Of a stretch of DNA of 64,000 bases, positions 26,881-35,023 are shown piece after piece (position 1 is the first letter of the stretch; each line of letters begins with the position of its first letter). Source of the DNA: Gemmatimonadota bacterium. Lineage in GTDB: Bacteria > Gemmatimonadota > Gemmatimonadetes > Gemmatimonadales > Gemmatimonadaceae. The stretch lies in contig JAJPIM010000007.1 of assembly GCA_021324775.1 (NCBI GenBank), forward strand, positions 99,037-163,036, read 5' to 3'. A program made the translations under genes and the position numbers. The notes beneath the pieces were generated by a model. It made no database searches. It was not told the origin of the DNA and was given only the letters and a program-made list of their open reading frames with translations.

Positions 26881-28122
26881 TTAGGACAGTATGCCGTCCT
26901 TGAGGCAGGTGGCAGCGCGTCGCATCAGAAGCGCCCTCTCCCGGGCGTTCTGGGTGAGTGATGCTGCACGTTCGAACTCCGCGCGCGCTTCGCCGAATCG
27001 TCCAAGTTTCGCGAGCAGGTCGCCACGGACGCTCGGCAGCAAGTGGTACTGCTGGAGCAGCGGCTCTCCTCGCAGCATATCGGCGACGGCGAGGCCGGCC
27101 GCTGGGCCGAACGCCATCGACAGGGCGACGGCGCGGTTGAGCTCCACGACCGGCGACGGCGCGAGCTGTGCCAGTGCGTCGTAGAGTGCACAGATGCGCG
27201 TCCAGTCGGTGTCGGCGGCAGTCAGGGCGCGAGCATGGCACGCCGCGATCGCGGCCTGAAGCGCGTAAGGACCGAGCGCGCCGCCGAGCGCTTCTGCACG
27301 ATCGAGCGCGGCCAGCCCGCGGCGGACGAGGATGTGATCCCAGCGGGACCGGTCCTGGTCGAGTAGCAGCACTGGCTCGCCGCCGGCGCCGACTCTCGCG
27401 TGTGCGCGGGACGCCTGGATCTCCATGAGGGCGACGAGCCCGTGCACCTCGGACTCTCCCGGCGCGAGTCCGGCCAGAATGCGGCCGATCCGGAGTGCAT
27501 CCTCACAAAGTGCAGGGCGCATCCAGTCGTCGCCCGCGGTCGCCGAGTACCCCTCGTTGAAGATCAGGTAGAGAACCTCGAGCACCGACGACAGTCGTGC
27601 CGCGCGATCCGCCCCTCGCGGAACCTCGAACGGGACCCTGGCCTCGGTGAGTGTGCGTTTCGCACGGACGATCCGCTGGGCGACGGTCGCGACCGGCGCG
27701 AGAAACGCGCGTGCGATCTCCTCGGTGGTGAGCCCGCCCAGCAAACGCAGCGTCAGTGCGACGCGGGCTTCGGTCGAGAGGACCGGGTGACACGCCGTGA
27801 ACATGAGGCGGAGTAGGTCATCGCCGACGTCGTCGTCGATGGACGTCATGAGATCCGAGACCGTGGACTCCTGCTGCGAGTCGATCTCGTGACCGAGCTG
27901 TTCGTGCTTCTGCTGGTGCCGTTTGCTGCTGCGGATCGCATCGATCGCGCGATGGCGAGCGGTGGCCATAAGCCACGCACCCGGCTTGTCAGGGACGCCC
28001 GAGGCGGGCCATTGCTCCAGCGCGGCGACGAATGCGTCCTGCGCCAAATCTTCGGCCAGGCCGACATCACGGACGATCCGGGACAGGCCCGCGATGAGCT
28101 TCGCCGATTCGATGCGCCACAC
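26881..28122 (-). CDS. ECF42-type sigma factor with C-terminal TPR-like (DUF6596) extension
   Basis: 413 aa from GTG 28122. Sigma region 2 (LAEDLAQDAFVAALEQWPAS) and region 4 (RVALTLRLLGGLTTEEIARA, then VATVAQRIVRAKRTL) are followed by about 230 residues of helical repeats, the extension typical of ECF42. Homologues as I remember them start earlier, with (A/V)-x-E-A-V-W-R-I-E-S. Here that stretch is coded upstream (THRAIEAVWRIES) but no ATG, GTG or TTG precedes it before an in-frame TGA. CTG 28197 (438 aa), just after the stop of the partner gene and with a G-run upstream, may be the real start. ECF42 factors lack anti-sigma factors and are linked to DGPF/YCII proteins, as here. Confidence 0.9.
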   Translation of the reverse strand: MWRIESAKLIAGLSRIVRDVGLAEDLAQDAFVAALEQWPASGVPDKPGAWLMATARHRAIDAIRSSKRHQQKHEQLGHEIDSQQESTVSDLMTSIDDDVGDDLLRLMFTACHPVLSTEARVALTLRLLGGLTTEEIARAFLAPVATVAQRIVRAKRTLTEARVPFEVPRGADRAARLSSVLEVLYLIFNEGYSATAGDDWMRPALCEDALRIGRILAGLAPGESEVHGLVALMEIQASRAHARVGAGGEPVLLLDQDRSRWDHILVRRGLAALDRAEALGGALGPYALQAAIAACHARALTAADTDWTRICALYDALAQLAPSPVVELNRAVALSMAFGPAAGLAVADMLRGEPLLQQYHLLPSVRGDLLAKLGRFGEARAEFERAASLTQNARERALLMRRAATCLKDGILS

Positions 28123-28201
28123 CGCCTCGATCGCCCGATGTGTCGCCGCCGGGTCGTCTACCCCGGCGGGTTGCGGTACCTCTGGGGGCCGGGCCAGGGG
28201 G

Positions 28202-28630
28202 CTACCCCAGTGCCTTCACGGCGGCCGCTGCCCTGCTCTCCGGGAATTGTGCCGCGACTTCATGGACGTCGGACGGAAAGTCGGACATCTCGAACACCTG
28301 GCGGACCTCGATGGTCTCGTTGTCCGACGCGGGGCAGCGTGACGCCCACTCGATGGCTTCGGCCTTCGATTTCACCTGGAGCATCCAGTAGCCGCCGAGG
28401 ACCTCCTTGGCCTCGGCGAACGGGCCGTCGGTGACCGTGGGCTTGCCGCCCTTGAAGGTGACGCGGGCCCCCATCGACGGGGGGTGGAGCCCATCCAGCG
28501 CGAGCAGCACGCCGGCCTTCCCGAGCGATTCATTGTAGTTCATCATGTTCGACACGGCTTTGGCGTCGGGCAAGGTGCCGGGCTTCGCGGATTCGTAGCC
28601 CTTGGGGATCATCAGCATCATGAAACGCAT
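28202..28630 (-). CDS. YCII-related (DGPF) protein, partner of ECF42 sigma factor
   Basis: 142 aa. It begins with MRFMMLMIPKG and carries the eponymous motif TVTDGPFAEAKEVLGGYWML at about residues 65-85, along with ALDGLHPPS. This is the standard DGPF/YCII-like small protein family that accompanies ECF42 sigma factors. Its biochemical role is not established. The stop TAG lies just 4-80 bases before the possible starts of the sigma gene, so the two are co-transcribed. Confidence 0.92.
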   Translation of the reverse strand: MRFMMLMIPKGYESAKPGTLPDAKAVSNMMNYNESLGKAGVLLALDGLHPPSMGARVTFKGGKPTVTDGPFAEAKEVLGGYWMLQVKSKAEAIEWASRCPASDNETIEVRQVFEMSDFPSDVHEVAAQFPESRAAAAVKALG

Positions 28631-28851
28631 GGTCAGGCCTCGTGTGGTCGGGGTTGGTGAGCCGAGCCCCCGGTGATTCCGACCGGCGAAAGCTAGGCTC
28701 CAGGGTATCGTCGAACGAGTGGAAGCGAATTCGACACCGTTTAGACGAGGCCGTTACATGCGCTGGGCGCCCGGATTCAGCGGGGTGCTATCATATCGAG
28801 AGGGCGCTTGGGCGGTGGCCCTTTCGGCGGATGCACACACAGGAGCGAGCC

Positions 28852-29748
28852 ATGACAGGACCGACTTCCGATTCCCGGGCGGCGGACACGGTTGTGCTGA
28901 TCCACGGCTTGTGGATGACCGCGCTCAGTTGGGAGCACTGGGTAGCGCGATATCGAGAGCGAGGGTACAAAGTGATCGCGCGCAGTTGGCCGGGCATGGA
29001 GGGTGACATCGAGGCCCTGCGCCGCGATCCCTCCGCGATCGCCGGCCTGGGCGTCGCGGACATCGTCGATCATTACGATCGGATCATCCGGGATCTCGAG
29101 ACCCCGCCGATCATCATGGGCCATTCCTTCGGTGGGCTCTTCACGCAGATGCTCCTGGATCGGGGCCTGGGCGCGGCAGGCGTGGCCATCGATCCTGCTC
29201 CTGTGAAGGGCATCCTGACGCTGCCACTTTCGACGCTGCGGGTGGCGTTCCCGGTGCTGAGCAACCCTGCCAACAACCATCGGGCGCTGCCGATCTCGGC
29301 GGAGCATTTCCACTACGCGTTCACCAACACACTGAGCGAAGTGGAGTCACAGGTGGTGTATGAGCGCTACGCGGTGCCGGGTCCGGACCACGTGCTCTTC
29401 CAGGCCAGCCTCGCGAATTTCAATCCGCACGCAGCGACGACCGTCAATTTCCACAACGACACGCGTGCGCCGCTGCTGCTGATCGCCGGGGGCAGGGACC
29501 ACGTTGTCCCGGCCTCGGTCACCAAGGCGAACTTCAAACTATACAGCAAGTCGAAGGCGATCACGGCGCTCAAGGAGTACCCCGAGCGCTCGCACTACAC
29601 GCTTGGGTTGCCGGGCTGGGAGGAAGTGGCCGATTATGCGCTGGACTGGGCGATCCAGCATGCGGCGATCTTCGCGGCGGTTCATGTGCCGAAGGCGCAA
29701 CTGGCACTGGGGCAGTCCGACACCGAGGTCCGTGCGGACCTGCACTAG
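28852..29748 (+). CDS. Alpha/beta-fold hydrolase
   Basis: 298 aa from ATG 28852 with AGGAG seven bases upstream. The frame is open further 5' but without a comparable site. The fold is shown by the oxyanion segment LIHGLWMTALSWEHW (16-30), nucleophile elbow GHSFGG with Ser92, acid residue in LLLIAGGRDHVVP and His in ERSHYTLG. No signal peptide, so it is cytoplasmic. The substrate is not predictable. A GC-rich hairpin follows the gene. Confidence 0.9.
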   Translation: MTGPTSDSRAADTVVLIHGLWMTALSWEHWVARYRERGYKVIARSWPGMEGDIEALRRDPSAIAGLGVADIVDHYDRIIRDLETPPIIMGHSFGGLFTQMLLDRGLGAAGVAIDPAPVKGILTLPLSTLRVAFPVLSNPANNHRALPISAEHFHYAFTNTLSEVESQVVYERYAVPGPDHVLFQASLANFNPHAATTVNFHNDTRAPLLLIAGGRDHVVPASVTKANFKLYSKSKAITALKEYPERSHYTLGLPGWEEVADYALDWAIQHAAIFAAVHVPKAQLALGQSDTEVRADLH

Positions 29749-29776
29749 ATCGCGGCGCAGCGACCGCTCGATGTAG

Positions 29777-29812
29777 ACGCCGCCCGCCGGCCATCGCGCC
29801 GCCGGGCGGCGT
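29777..29812 (+). terminator. GC-rich hairpin after hydrolase gene
   Basis: ACGCCGCCCG and CGGGCGGCGT form a perfect 10-bp stem around a 16-base loop, 28 bases after the hydrolase stop codon. No T-run follows, so if it ends transcription it does so atypically. Confidence 0.4.
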
Positions 29813-29900
29813 GCCGTATGTGCGAGGCGGGGTTCGGTCCCGTAGCTTTCGTTCCCGACACGCTGTCATCCTTCGCCCTTCTTCCTTCTCACTCCCCTCG

Positions 29901-30455
29901 ATGCCAGATCAACCTCGCAAGGCGACCGTGATTCTCGCGACCGCCATCGCGACCCCCGTTTTGCTGCTGATACTCGGTTACGCCGCCCTCGTAGAGGGCA
30001 TGATACCCGCGAACGCCGACGCGAAACCGCCGGTTGTCGAACGGTGGATCGCCAAGCGAGCGCTCAACGCGGCGATCGACCGCGGGATACAGGGGTTGTC
30101 GGACCCACTGCCCGTCAACGATTCGACGCTCACCCGCGGCGTACGGCTGTACGGGACGCACTGCGCGGCCTGCCATGGGACGTCGGACGGAGAGCCGTCG
30201 CCGATCGCCAAAGGCCTCTATCAGCCGCCACCGCAGTTTGCGAAGCATGACGTGACGGACGATTCCATCGCGGAAACGTACTGGAAGATCACACACGGCA
30301 TCCGGCTCACCGGCATGCCATCCTACGCGCAGACCCTATCGCCGGAGCAGCGCTGGGCCATCGCGACGTTTCTGCGACACCAGGGGGAGTTGCCGGCCCA
30401 CGCGGATGAGGCGTGGAAAGCATTGCCGAGTTCCGCGGTGCGCAGCGAGGACTGA
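29901..30455 (+). CDS. Membrane-anchored monohaem c-type cytochrome
   Basis: 184 aa. One N-terminal TM anchor (VILATAIATPVLLLILGYAAL, about 10-30) precedes a periplasmic domain with one haem site, CAACH at residues 88-92. The likely distal Met ligand is in RLTGMPSYA (Met139). This is the class I cytochrome c fold found in electron-transfer partners of oxidases and dehydrogenases. The next gene is convergent and unrelated, so the redox partner is not shown by context. Confidence 0.88.
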   Translation: MPDQPRKATVILATAIATPVLLLILGYAALVEGMIPANADAKPPVVERWIAKRALNAAIDRGIQGLSDPLPVNDSTLTRGVRLYGTHCAACHGTSDGEPSPIAKGLYQPPPQFAKHDVTDDSIAETYWKITHGIRLTGMPSYAQTLSPEQRWAIATFLRHQGELPAHADEAWKALPSSAVRSED

Positions 30456-30458
30456 CGG

Positions 30459-31298
30459 TCAGGGCGTCGCGGTCATGAGCCGCGCCGCCAACTCGCGCAC
30501 GATTTTCGCGGCAACCCAGGCGGTCACACCAGTGGGGTCCTGCGCTGGGTTGAACTCGACGACATCCCCCCCGATGAAGTCGCCCGGCGTGCGACGAAGC
30601 ACGCGCAGAACATCGCGCACAGAGGGGCCGCCTGGTTCGCGGTGCGAGACGCCGGGCGCGAACGCGGGGTCGAGGACGTCGATGTCCACCGATACGTAGA
30701 CCGGCGTATCGAACGAGATCTCGGATGCGTCGTCCCAGTCATCCATCGTGATCACCTCGACGCCGAACCGGTCCGCCTGGGCCTCAAGGTGCGGATTCAT
30801 GGTGCGGATCCCGACCTGCACCAGCCGGTCGGCGAGCCGCTCCTCCATGATCCGGGCGAAGGGGCAGGCGTGCGAGAGCCGGTCTCCCTCGAACGCGTCG
30901 TAGAGATCGGAGTGTGCGTCGAGGTGCAGCAGCGACAACCTCGGGTACTGGCGCCGGACAGCGCGTAAGACGGGATATGTGACCGAGTGGTCGCCGCCCA
31001 GGCAGAGCGGCCGGGCGCCGCTGCCCAGGATGGACTGCACCGCGGACTCGATCGGCGCCCGGACGTCGCTACCCTGATCGAGCGCGACGTCGCCCGCGTC
31101 GCGGAGCGCGCCGCCGCCGCGGACATCGATCCCGGATTCGCTCCACCCGTTCGTGGAGTCCGAGAGCAGCGCGGCGCGGATAACGGGGGGCGCCGCGGCC
31201 GGTCCGCGGAGGAACGAGGAGGCGGCGTCGTACGGGATGCCGAGCAGCGCAACCGAATGCATACGGACGGGTGGCGTCTCGGCAGCCGATCTGCTCAT
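30459..31298 (-). CDS. Ureohydrolase (arginase/agmatinase/formiminoglutamase family)
   Basis: 279 aa from ATG 31298. A longer frame to 31460 would overlap the upstream gene, and ATG 31262 is also possible. The binuclear Mn site is complete: LCLGGDHSVTYP, LLHLDAHSDLYDAF and VYVSVDIDVLDPAFAPGV. The family hydrolyses guanidino compounds (arginine, agmatine, guanidinobutyrate) or formiminoglutamate. Residues deciding among these cannot be judged by eye. It lies 28 bp downstream of a 3-hydroxyisobutyrate-dehydrogenase-like gene, probably in one operon. Confidence 0.9.
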   Translation of the reverse strand: MSRSAAETPPVRMHSVALLGIPYDAASSFLRGPAAAPPVIRAALLSDSTNGWSESGIDVRGGGALRDAGDVALDQGSDVRAPIESAVQSILGSGARPLCLGGDHSVTYPVLRAVRRQYPRLSLLHLDAHSDLYDAFEGDRLSHACPFARIMEERLADRLVQVGIRTMNPHLEAQADRFGVEVITMDDWDDASEISFDTPVYVSVDIDVLDPAFAPGVSHREPGGPSVRDVLRVLRRTPGDFIGGDVVEFNPAQDPTGVTAWVAAKIVRELAARLMTATP

Positions 31299-31326
31299 GC
31301 CGCTCGCGGGCGCCCGTGAGGCGCGG

Positions 31327-32232
31327 TCAGGCCGGCGCCGGATTGCTGCCGTGCCGGCCTTCGTGGCCGGCGTGCCGCCGCGCGACGTCGGCGATCGCTG
31401 ACCAATCGAGCTCAGAATCGCCGTGAGCGACCGCTTCCAGCAGGTTGTCGCGCAGCACACTGGCGAACGGCAGCGGGGTGTTGACCGCGTCCGCGGCTGC
31501 GAGCGCCAGGCGCACGTCCTTGAGCCCCAGGGCGAGCTTGAAGCCCGCCGGTTCGTAGCGCTGGGCCGCGATGATGCCCGCGTAGTTCTTGTACACGGGC
31601 GCCGGGAATACCGCGTTCGTCAGCACGTCCAGCAGCTCGGCGGCGGTGACGCCATAGCCCTCCGCCATCGCGGCGGCTTCGCCCATCGTCTCGATCGCGG
31701 AGGCGATCATGAAATTGCCCGCGATCTTGACGACATTGGCGCGGTGGGGTTCGGCGCCCACCGGCCACGTCTTCTGGCCGATCGTGTCGAGCAGCGGTTG
31801 GACGCGCGCGATTGCGGCCGGGTCGCCGGCGGCGAGGACGTGCAGCTTCCCGGCGGCCGCCACATCCGGCCGGCCGAATACGGGCGCGGCGACGTACCCG
31901 ATCCCGCGTGCGCGGTGAAGCTCGGCCAACTCTCGCGCGAGGGCGACCGAGATCGTCGCGAGGTTGACATGCACGAGGCCGCGGGGCCCCCGGGCGATGA
32001 GGCCTTCATCGATGATGACCGAGCGGACGACATCGTCGGCGGCGAGCATGGAGAAGACTGCGTCGCCCGTGAACGCGTCGCGGGCGGCGGCGACGCCGTG
32101 CGCACCCAGTCGTGCGAGCTCGTCGACGGGCCCGCGGGAACGATTCCAGACGCGGACGTTGTGTCCGGCTCTGACGAGATTGGCCGCAATGCCGTGGCCC
32201 ATGCTGCCGAGGCCGATGAATCCGATATCCAC
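31327..32232 (-). CDS. NAD(P)-dependent beta-hydroxyacid dehydrogenase family protein
   Basis: 301 aa. It begins at once with the dinucleotide-binding motif IGFIGLGSMGHGIAANL (residues 3-19) and has the substrate-binding segment around VHVNLATISVALARE, the family catalytic lysine region VVKIAGNFMIASAIE, and the C-terminal helical domain (PAGFKLALGLKDVRLALAAA). This matches the 3-hydroxyisobutyrate dehydrogenase / glyoxylate-succinic semialdehyde reductase group. The substrate is not decided. An inverted pair of heptad arrays lies upstream. Confidence 0.9.
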   Translation of the reverse strand: MDIGFIGLGSMGHGIAANLVRAGHNVRVWNRSRGPVDELARLGAHGVAAARDAFTGDAVFSMLAADDVVRSVIIDEGLIARGPRGLVHVNLATISVALARELAELHRARGIGYVAAPVFGRPDVAAAGKLHVLAAGDPAAIARVQPLLDTIGQKTWPVGAEPHRANVVKIAGNFMIASAIETMGEAAAMAEGYGVTAAELLDVLTNAVFPAPVYKNYAGIIAAQRYEPAGFKLALGLKDVRLALAAADAVNTPLPFASVLRDNLLEAVAHGDSELDWSAIADVARRHAGHEGRHGSNPAPA

Positions 32233-32264
32233 AGAGGTCTCGTAAGCAAAGAGTTGGTGGGGGG

Positions 32265-32292
32265 CTACTTGCTACCCTCTACTTTCTACTTT
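32265..32292 (-). repeat. Heptad array, reverse orientation (CTACTTT x4)
   Basis: CTACTTG, CTACCCT, CTACTTT, CTACTTT, i.e. the reverse complement of AAAGTAG with three substitutions. It lies 33 bases before the start of the dehydrogenase gene. With the direct array at 32383-32410 it can pair over 28 bases in RNA or single-stranded DNA. Confidence 0.9.
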
Positions 32293-32378
32293 CGGTCTTG
32301 CTACACTCTGCGTTTTCCGTCGTGAATTGACAGACGGGAGACGCTCGCCTGCTGAGTTTCAAGATAGAGAGTAGCGGT

Positions 32379-32411
<33 letters not shown>

Positions 32412-32463
32412 CCAAGAGCTTCAGGTAGGAAGTGGACGAGGAGCTTGATCGCTCAACTCGCTG

Positions 32464-33756
32464 TTACCTGACCACTCCGGACGCCAGAAAGTACGTGTGG
32501 CAAGCTCGGGTGAGCGACGGCCAGTCCAGCACAGGCGGTCGTTTTTCGAACTGCGCTTCCCAGCAGACCTGTTGCACGAGGTCGCGGGCGTAGCAGGGGC
32601 GGAGCTGCTGCTGGAGGTCGCTCCGGAGGTACATCATGAGATGGTCCGCCATGGCGCCATCGTAGGGCACTTTGAAATCCGTGCAGACGCCGCGGAAGAT
32701 CTCGCGGAACTCGTCGTCGGACACGAAGTCGAGGCGGATCTTGTTGGGGATGCGCCGCAGGAACGCATCGTCGTTGAGGGCCGACGTCTCGTGATTGAGC
32801 GTGAAGACGCCGGCCGCCTCGAGGTTCGTCGAGAAGATCACGAGGCAGTCGAACGGCATCTCGAACTTCTTGCCGCCGCGGAGCGTGAGAAAGTCGATCT
32901 TGCGATCGAGCGGCACGATCCATCGGTTGAGCAGGGCCTCGGGCGGGATGCGCTGGCGCCCAAAGTCGTCGACGATCAGCACGCCGTTGTTGGCCTTCAT
33001 TTGCAGCGGCGCGACATAGACATTGCTGGTGGGATTGAACTGCAGATCGAGCATCTCGATCGTCAGCTCTCCGCCTACCGTGACGCGCGGCCGTTCGCAG
33101 AGCACCCACCGGCGATCGTTATTCTGGTTTGGCGGGCGCTCGATCCGGCGGTGCACCGTCGGGTCGTAGACCGTGATGATCTGGCTGTCGTGCTCCACCG
33201 CGTAAGGAATCCAGACGCCGCCCTGATAGACATCCGGAATCAGCTCCGCGATCGCGGTCTTTCCCGTTCCGCTGGGGCCGTACAGAACAATGGATCGCGC
33301 CGCCAGGATCGCGATGCCGAGCTGCTTCCTAAGGTCGGGTCCGAGGACCAGCTTTTCGAATGCACGGTCCACGTCGGCGGCGCCCACTTCGACCAGTCCG
33401 ACACTCTGCTCGCGGACGCGGTGCACGTAGTCGGCGAGGGAGACGGGTGCCGGGCCGACGTACTGGTTCGCGGCGAGTAGCTCGAGGGCACGGGCGGCAC
33501 CGTTGCCGTTGGGCGTGATGCGCGGGACGAGACCGTCCATCGCAGTGACGTCGCAGAGCTTCCGCTTCCGTAGCCGCTGGAAGAGATCTTCCGCGACGGC
33601 GAATCCGACTCCCATCCGGTCGGCCAGGACACGCACGGACACCTCGCCCTCGACGAAGATCGTCTTGAGCGCGAGGTCCTCGAGGACACTGCGGCGAATG
33701 CCAGTGCCATCGATGGAGTCGGGGATCGTGAGGGGGTGCCCGTTGGCCGGCTGCAT
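32464..33756 (-). CDS. AAA-family ATPase with N-terminal winged-helix-like domain
   Basis: 430 aa from ATG 33756 with GAGG five bases upstream. An upstream ATG at 33789 lacks a site. Residues 1-100 look like a winged helix (VSVRVLADRMGVGFAVAEDL) followed by the segment NQYVGPAPVSLADYV. The ATPase core has Walker A (YGPSGTGKTAIAELI), Walker B (NGVLIVDDFGRQ) and an Asn sensor (LVIFSTNLE). Similar ATPases are found in Acidobacteria and Gemmatimonadota without assigned function. No neighbouring gene suggests a partner. Confidence 0.82.
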   Translation of the reverse strand: MQPANGHPLTIPDSIDGTGIRRSVLEDLALKTIFVEGEVSVRVLADRMGVGFAVAEDLFQRLRKRKLCDVTAMDGLVPRITPNGNGAARALELLAANQYVGPAPVSLADYVHRVREQSVGLVEVGAADVDRAFEKLVLGPDLRKQLGIAILAARSIVLYGPSGTGKTAIAELIPDVYQGGVWIPYAVEHDSQIITVYDPTVHRRIERPPNQNNDRRWVLCERPRVTVGGELTIEMLDLQFNPTSNVYVAPLQMKANNGVLIVDDFGRQRIPPEALLNRWIVPLDRKIDFLTLRGGKKFEMPFDCLVIFSTNLEAAGVFTLNHETSALNDDAFLRRIPNKIRLDFVSDDEFREIFRGVCTDFKVPYDGAMADHLMMYLRSDLQQQLRPCYARDLVQQVCWEAQFEKRPPVLDWPSLTRACHTYFLASGVVR

Positions 33757-33845
33757 GGGTGCCTCACAGAATATGGGATGACAGCCCATTGCGACAGTGA
33801 TTTTGTGCAGGACCGCCTTCAGGCCCGCGGGCGCGGGGGTCGCCC

Positions 33846-33867
33846 ATCATGACGTCTTCGTCATGAT
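33846..33867. promoter_or_regulatory. Perfect 9-bp inverted repeat in divergent intergenic region
   Basis: ATCATGACG-TCTT-CGTCATGAT. It lies between the divergent starts of the AAA ATPase (33756) and the zinc-ribbon membrane protein (34005), about 90 and 140 bases from each. The short loop allows a hairpin, but the position in a divergent promoter region fits an operator equally well. Confidence 0.5.
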
Positions 33868-34004
33868 CGGGTCAGGCGCCACCGGATCGTCCGTCACGCG
33901 TCCTCCGGTTTGCGCAAACGGCGCGTAGCTTACGCTAGCTGGACGGTGAGCCGGTCCGTCTGCCAGACCTCCGGGGCGGACTGCCTTCAGGGGAGAGGTG
34001 CCCG

Positions 34005-34346
34005 ATGGACGATCTGCCGACACAGGTGGAGTCGCTGCAGGCGCAGTTGGCGGCGATCCAGTCGCACCTCATGGCAACCCTGTGGGTGACGACCTTTTTG
34101 TCGTTCGTCTTCGCGCTTGCGACGGCGTACTTCGCCGCACGCCGGGGGCACAATGTCTTCCGCTGGGCGATGCTCGGCGCGCTCCTGGGGCCGTTCGCGC
34201 TGATCATCGTGGTGCTGATCCCCTCCGCGAAGGCCGACACCAAGGTCTGTCCGGATTGCGCGGAGAGCGTGAAGGCGGCCGCGGTGAAGTGCCGGTTCTG
34301 CGGACACCGGTTCGATCAGCCGGAGATCGTCCCGCGCATCACCTGA
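34005..34346 (+). CDS. Small membrane protein with C-terminal zinc ribbon
   Basis: 113 aa. A short amphipathic N-terminus (LPTQVESLQAQLAAIQSHL) precedes two TM helices (about 24-45 and 52-73: LWVTTFLSFVFALATAYFAA and WAMLGALLGPFALIIVVLI). The C-terminus is a zinc ribbon, CPDCAESVKAAAVKCRFCGH (two CxxC pairs), as in UPF0547-like domains. The function is unknown. It converges on the TetR gene with an 8-base overlap of 3' ends. Confidence 0.82.
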   Translation: MDDLPTQVESLQAQLAAIQSHLMATLWVTTFLSFVFALATAYFAARRGHNVFRWAMLGALLGPFALIIVVLIPSAKADTKVCPDCAESVKAAAVKCRFCGHRFDQPEIVPRIT

Positions 34347-35013
34347 TGGCGCGGATGCCGGCCAGGGAGAACGCGATGATGTGGTCGGCGACGGCGCGGG
34401 GTGAGTCGCCGCGGACGGGCCACTCACCGAGCACGGCGACGCGGAAGGGGTCAGGGCGGTAGAAGAGACATTGTGCCTGCACGCCCGCGACGCTGCGTGA
34501 CACTCTCGTGTCGTCCGGCGGGCAGCCGATCAACTCGGCGATGACCCCTCCCAGATAGGCGATCCGCGGACGGATGGCCTTCTCGAAGAAGACATTCGCC
34601 GCCGGAGTGGGATCGACCTGTTCGTGCTGAATCAGCTCGTGGCACCAGGACGTCCGGGCATCGACATTCATTAACTGCCCGACGTACACGTGCACGTAGT
34701 GGCGGAAACGCTCTTCGGCGGAGTGGATCGTGCCGGGGAGCATTGTGAGGGCGTTGACTTCGAGCGCGATCCCGACCGCCACGTCGACCACCGCCATGTA
34801 GAGGCCCAGCTTGTCGCCGAAGTGGTAGTTCACCGCGGCGAGGTTGGCGCCGGCCTCCCGGCAGATGTCACGAACCGCCACGTGCTCGAAGCCACGCTGC
34901 GAGAAGAGCCGGATCGCGGTATTGAGCAGGCGCTCCCGTGTGGCCGTACCTTCGCCGTGGGGGTCATGGGGCCGGATTGCCGCCCGGAGCAGCCGCGCAT
35001 GTCCGTGTCTCAC
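34339..35013 (-). CDS. TetR-family regulator, CecR-like
   Basis: 224 aa with a GTG start eleven bases after the permease stop. The HTH is at residues 25-70 (ERLLNTAIRLFSQRGFEHVA, then AGANLAAVNYHFGDKLGLY). The C-terminal domain, with HELIQHEQVDPTPAAN, resembles the DUF1956 domain of E. coli CecR (YbiH), which has nearly the same length and controls the ybhGFSR exporter. Here the regulator is the last gene of an operon with the same composition, so it is probably an autogenous repressor. Confidence 0.88.
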   Translation of the reverse strand: MRHGHARLLRAAIRPHDPHGEGTATRERLLNTAIRLFSQRGFEHVAVRDICREAGANLAAVNYHFGDKLGLYMAVVDVAVGIALEVNALTMLPGTIHSAEERFRHYVHVYVGQLMNVDARTSWCHELIQHEQVDPTPAANVFFEKAIRPRIAYLGGVIAELIGCPPDDTRVSRSVAGVQAQCLFYRPDPFRVAVLGEWPVRGDSPRAVADHIIAFSLAGIRAIR

Positions 35014-35023
35014 GGCCCGTCTC

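Noticed and set aside
30459..31298. Linking the ureohydrolase (as agmatinase) with the spermidine-dehydrogenase-like enzyme into one polyamine pathway
   Set aside because: The genes are 11 kb apart, on opposite strands, and the ureohydrolase substrate cannot be read from the sequence.
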